In this document: in pieces, positions 62,233 to 64,000 of the stretch
Position numbering within the stretch: position 1 is the first letter of the stretch
How the letters are laid out: the number at the start of each line of letters is the position of its first letter
DNA from: Bacillus proteolyticus
GTDB lineage: Bacteria > Bacillota > Bacilli > Bacillales > Bacillaceae_G
Direction: 5' to 3'
NCBI RefSeq assembly: GCF_001884065.1
Contig: NZ_MACH01000092.1
Coordinates: 248,001-312,000 of the forward strand
DNA length: 64,000 nt
Notes under the pieces: model-generated
What the model saw: the letters and a program-made list of their open reading frames with translations, nothing else
Told to the model about the DNA's origin: nothing
Databases searched by the model: none
Position numbers and translations under genes: made by a program

Positions 62233-62553
62233 TTGCCAAAATTAACAATTGAAGGTGCGGGAACGTTTGCTGTAAAAGAAGGTACAAAGTTAGTATTAGC
62301 AATTGAAGATAACGGTGTACACATACTCCATCGTTGTGGTGGAAAAGCACGTTGCACAACTTGTAGAGTAGAAATTATAGCAGGTGATTTTTGTGAAGCA
62401 AACACTAATGAAAAAAATGCGATGACTGAAAAAGGAATTGAAGATCATTTACGCTTATCGTGTCAAATGCGCGTACATAAAGATATAGTCGTTCGTCCGG
62501 TACTTACAGTCGAAAATTCAGGTCTTGATGCTGGACCACGTCCAGCGGAGTAA
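62233..62553 (+). CDS. 2Fe-2S ferredoxin
   Basis: The 106-residue electron carrier has the plant-type ligand pattern Cys35-x5-Cys41-x2-Cys44 ('RCGGKARCTTC') and a fourth Cys at 77 ('LRLSCQMRVHKDI'). It may pass electrons to an oxygenase or desaturase; the partner is not in the window. The start is TTG at 62233 after AGGAGGAATAAA. It ends four bases before rpiA and probably shares its transcript. Confidence 0.92.
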   Translation: MPKLTIEGAGTFAVKEGTKLVLAIEDNGVHILHRCGGKARCTTCRVEIIAGDFCEANTNEKNAMTEKGIEDHLRLSCQMRVHKDIVVRPVLTVENSGLDAGPRPAE

Positions 62554-62557
62554 AGCG

Positions 62558-63220
62558 ATGAATTTAAAACAGCTCGCAGGCGAATACGCCGCTGACTTTG
62601 TAAAAAATGGAATGAAAGTTGGGCTTGGTACAGGCTCAACTGTATATTGGACGATACAAAAATTAGGAAAACGTGTACAAGAAGGTTTATCCATTCAAGC
62701 TGTACCTACATCAAAAGAAACTGAAGTATTAGCAAAACAACTAGCTATTCCTTTAATCTCTTTAAATGAAACCGACATACTCGATCTTACAATCGATGGT
62801 GCAGATGAAATCAATAATGATTTACAATTAATTAAAGGTGGCGGTGGTGCATTACTTCGTGAAAAAATTGTCGCTACCTCCTCTGAAAAGCTTATAATTA
62901 TTGCAGATGAATCCAAAATCGTTTCACATTTAGGCACTTTTCCACTTCCTATTGAAATCATCCCCTTCTCTTGGAAACAAACTGAAAAGAAAGTTCAATC
63001 TATAGGATGCGAAACACGTTTACGTATGAAAGATGGTGGACCATTTATAACCGATAACGGTAATTTCATTATTGATTGTATTTTTACAAACAAAATATTG
63101 AATCCAAATGATACAAATAAAGAGTTAAAGATGATTACCGGTGTAGTTGAAACAGGATTATTTATCAATATGACGAGCACAGCGATCATCGGAACAGAAA
63201 ACGGTATAAAAGAATATTAA
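62558..63220 (+). CDS. rpiA: Ribose-5-phosphate isomerase A
   Basis: RpiA interconverts ribose-5-phosphate and ribulose-5-phosphate in the pentose phosphate pathway. The 220-residue protein has 'GLGTGSTVYWTIQKLG' (phosphate loop), 'LTIDGADEIN', and the catalytic region 'LIKGGGGALLREKIVATSSE'. 'MKDGGPFITDNGNFIIDC' is the C-terminal signature. The start is at 62558 after GGAGTAAAGCG; a longer in-frame start at 62525 overlaps the ferredoxin gene and has no site. The pairing with a ferredoxin is unusual for this housekeeping enzyme. Confidence 0.95.
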   Translation: MNLKQLAGEYAADFVKNGMKVGLGTGSTVYWTIQKLGKRVQEGLSIQAVPTSKETEVLAKQLAIPLISLNETDILDLTIDGADEINNDLQLIKGGGGALLREKIVATSSEKLIIIADESKIVSHLGTFPLPIEIIPFSWKQTEKKVQSIGCETRLRMKDGGPFITDNGNFIIDCIFTNKILNPNDTNKELKMITGVVETGLFINMTSTAIIGTENGIKEY

Positions 63221-63232
63221 TCATTTTAAAGG

Positions 63233-63257
63233 CTGACTTTTTCAAGTCAGTTTTTTC
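63233..63257 (+). terminator. Rho-independent terminator of rpiA
   Basis: CTGACTT and AAGTCAG with a short T/C loop are followed by six T, 12 bases after the rpiA stop. Confidence 0.88.
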
Positions 63258-63325
63258 TTTTATAGCATTACAGTATGATATACTATGAAAACACATTCAT
63301 ATCACACTAGAAAGGGCTGAACAAT

Positions 63326-63759
63326 TTGCAATCCAAACTCATAACAGAACTTACAGATTTAGAAACTGCCTTTCACATTCGAAAAGAAGTTTTTGTAAAA
63401 GACAAGGTGTCCCACTTGAAGATGAATTCGATAAATTTGATGAAATCGGTGAGAAATGTAAACATATTTTAGTTTATTATAACGAGCTTCCTGTAGGAAC
63501 TGGTCGTATACGATTCGTTGACGGAATGGGTAAACTAGAACGAATTTGTATTTTAAAAGACTTCCGCAAATACGGATTAGGCAAAGTAATAATCAAAGCA
63601 CTAGAAGAGATTGCGCGTAATAAAGAAGCAAACAAAGTTAAACTACACGGTCAAACACAAGCTGAAGGGTTTTATGAAAAATTAGGCTATCATACCTCTT
63701 CAGATATATTTATGGAAGATGGCATTCCGCATATACTTATGATTAAAGAATTGTCGTAA
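63326..63759 (+). pseudogene. Frameshifted GNAT acetyltransferase
   Basis: From TTG at 63326 (after AAAGGGCTG) the frame encodes 'LITELTDLETAFHIRKEVFV' plus KDK and then leaves the expected reading. The next frame carries on with 'QGVPLEDEFDKFDEIGEKCK', 'VGTGRIRFVDGMGKLERICI' and the GNAT loop 'LKDFRKYGLGKVIIKALEEI' to the stop at 63757. One base is missing around 63401-63404 (in the GAC/CAA junction); adding one would give an intact protein of about 144 residues of the ElaA/GNAT type. This is either a strain mutation or a sequence error. Confidence 0.75.
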
Positions 63760-63760
63760 T

Positions 63761-63809
63761 AAAAAGGGTATTATATGAATCTGCATTATGGATTCATATA
63801 ATACCCTTC
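63761..63809. terminator. Strong bidirectional terminator
   Basis: A perfect 18-base stem (AAGGGTATTATATGAATC and its complement) lies between the acetyltransferase remnant and the minus-strand gene at the right edge. Confidence 0.9.
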
Positions 63810-63815
63810 TGTAGC

Positions 63816-64000
63816 CTATTCTAATTCTTCTATTTCATAAAACTTATCATATTCTTCTCTGTATTGAAATTTTAATTTTTTTATTAAACTTGTATCTACT
63901 GAAATAATATCAATTACATCTGAATTTATATATAACAAATAAGTACCATTATAAAAACAAATATATGCCTGCTGGCCACCATTTACTATATACTTGCAAT
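63816..64000 (-). CDS. C-terminal part of an uncharacterised gene (cut by window edge)
   Basis: An open frame on the minus strand enters from the right edge and ends with TAG at 63816-63818. The visible 61 residues read 'GGQQAYICFYNGTYLLYINS' and end in a charged helix 'YREEYDKFYEIEELE'. I do not recognise the family. The clean frame and the terminator directly after it support a real gene, but its start lies outside the window. Confidence 0.6.
   Translation of the reverse strand, partial: CKYIVNGGQQAYICFYNGTYLLYINSDVIDIISVDTSLIKKLKFQYREEYDKFYEIEELE

Noticed and set aside
1-64000. tRNA and rRNA genes
   Set aside because: No cloverleaf with conserved T-loop and anticodon arm and no rRNA landmark sequence was seen. 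The T-box and TPP leaders are the only large structured RNAs besides the vmlR leader.

Overview
The window is a low-GC Firmicute chromosome segment and almost certainly comes from the Bacillus cereus group. The evidence is a 155-bp bcr1 repeat with flanking TTTAT motifs (an element specific to this group), a class I lysyl-tRNA synthetase under a T-box, a kynurenine operon, spore germination genes (sleB-ypeB-ylaJ, cwlJ), and many Bacillus-type DUF proteins. I see no rRNA, tRNA, CRISPR array, prophage module or intact insertion sequence.

Layout. 0-7.6 kb: a DUF1835 protein, a membrane protein, a large protein that looks like a stand-alone pPIWI_RE (prokaryotic Argonaute/PIWI-like) protein, and three decayed genes. 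7.6-14.2 kb: tenA behind a TPP riboswitch, a MocR regulator with ddl, a homoserine dehydrogenase gene broken by a stop codon and abutting a bcr1 copy, and a secreted lipase. 14.2-25.5 kb: drug and peptide resistance, with a BceAB-type transporter plus lipoprotein, a VmlR-type ABC-F ribosome protection protein behind a transcription attenuator, and a BceRS-type two-component system. 25.5-35 kb: an amidase, cwlJ, T-box/lysK, metabolic enzymes, a full bcr1 and a ParM/ParR-like plasmid-segregation pair. 35-42 kb: small lipoproteins, acetyltransferases and the sleB-ypeB-ylaJ germination operon. 42-46 kb: kynU-kynB-kynA and a divergent TetR regulator with repeats in the shared promoter. 46-57.6 kb: accessory genes (Nudix, arylamine N-acetyltransferase, DeoR, DinB, SDR, DUF4181, PP2C, HIT). 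57.6-64 kb: a glycine-betaine-type ABC transporter, an ECF sigma factor with a second clpP, a ferredoxin with rpiA, and a frameshifted acetyltransferase.

Functional links. The bceA promoter region carries a perfect TnACA-N4-TGTAA box, so the BceRS pair 6 kb away may control BceAB. The vmlR leader has three mutually exclusive pairing segments and tiny leader ORFs. Several genes are controlled by RNA (TPP riboswitch, T-box, vmlR attenuator). Six genes are visibly broken (frameshift, nonsense or internal deletion), which suggests ongoing decay of accessory functions or, in single cases, sequence errors.

Family names come from recognising sequence, not from a database search. Start codons were moved from the longest possible ATG to the one with a proper ribosome binding site wherever the sequence allowed a choice.
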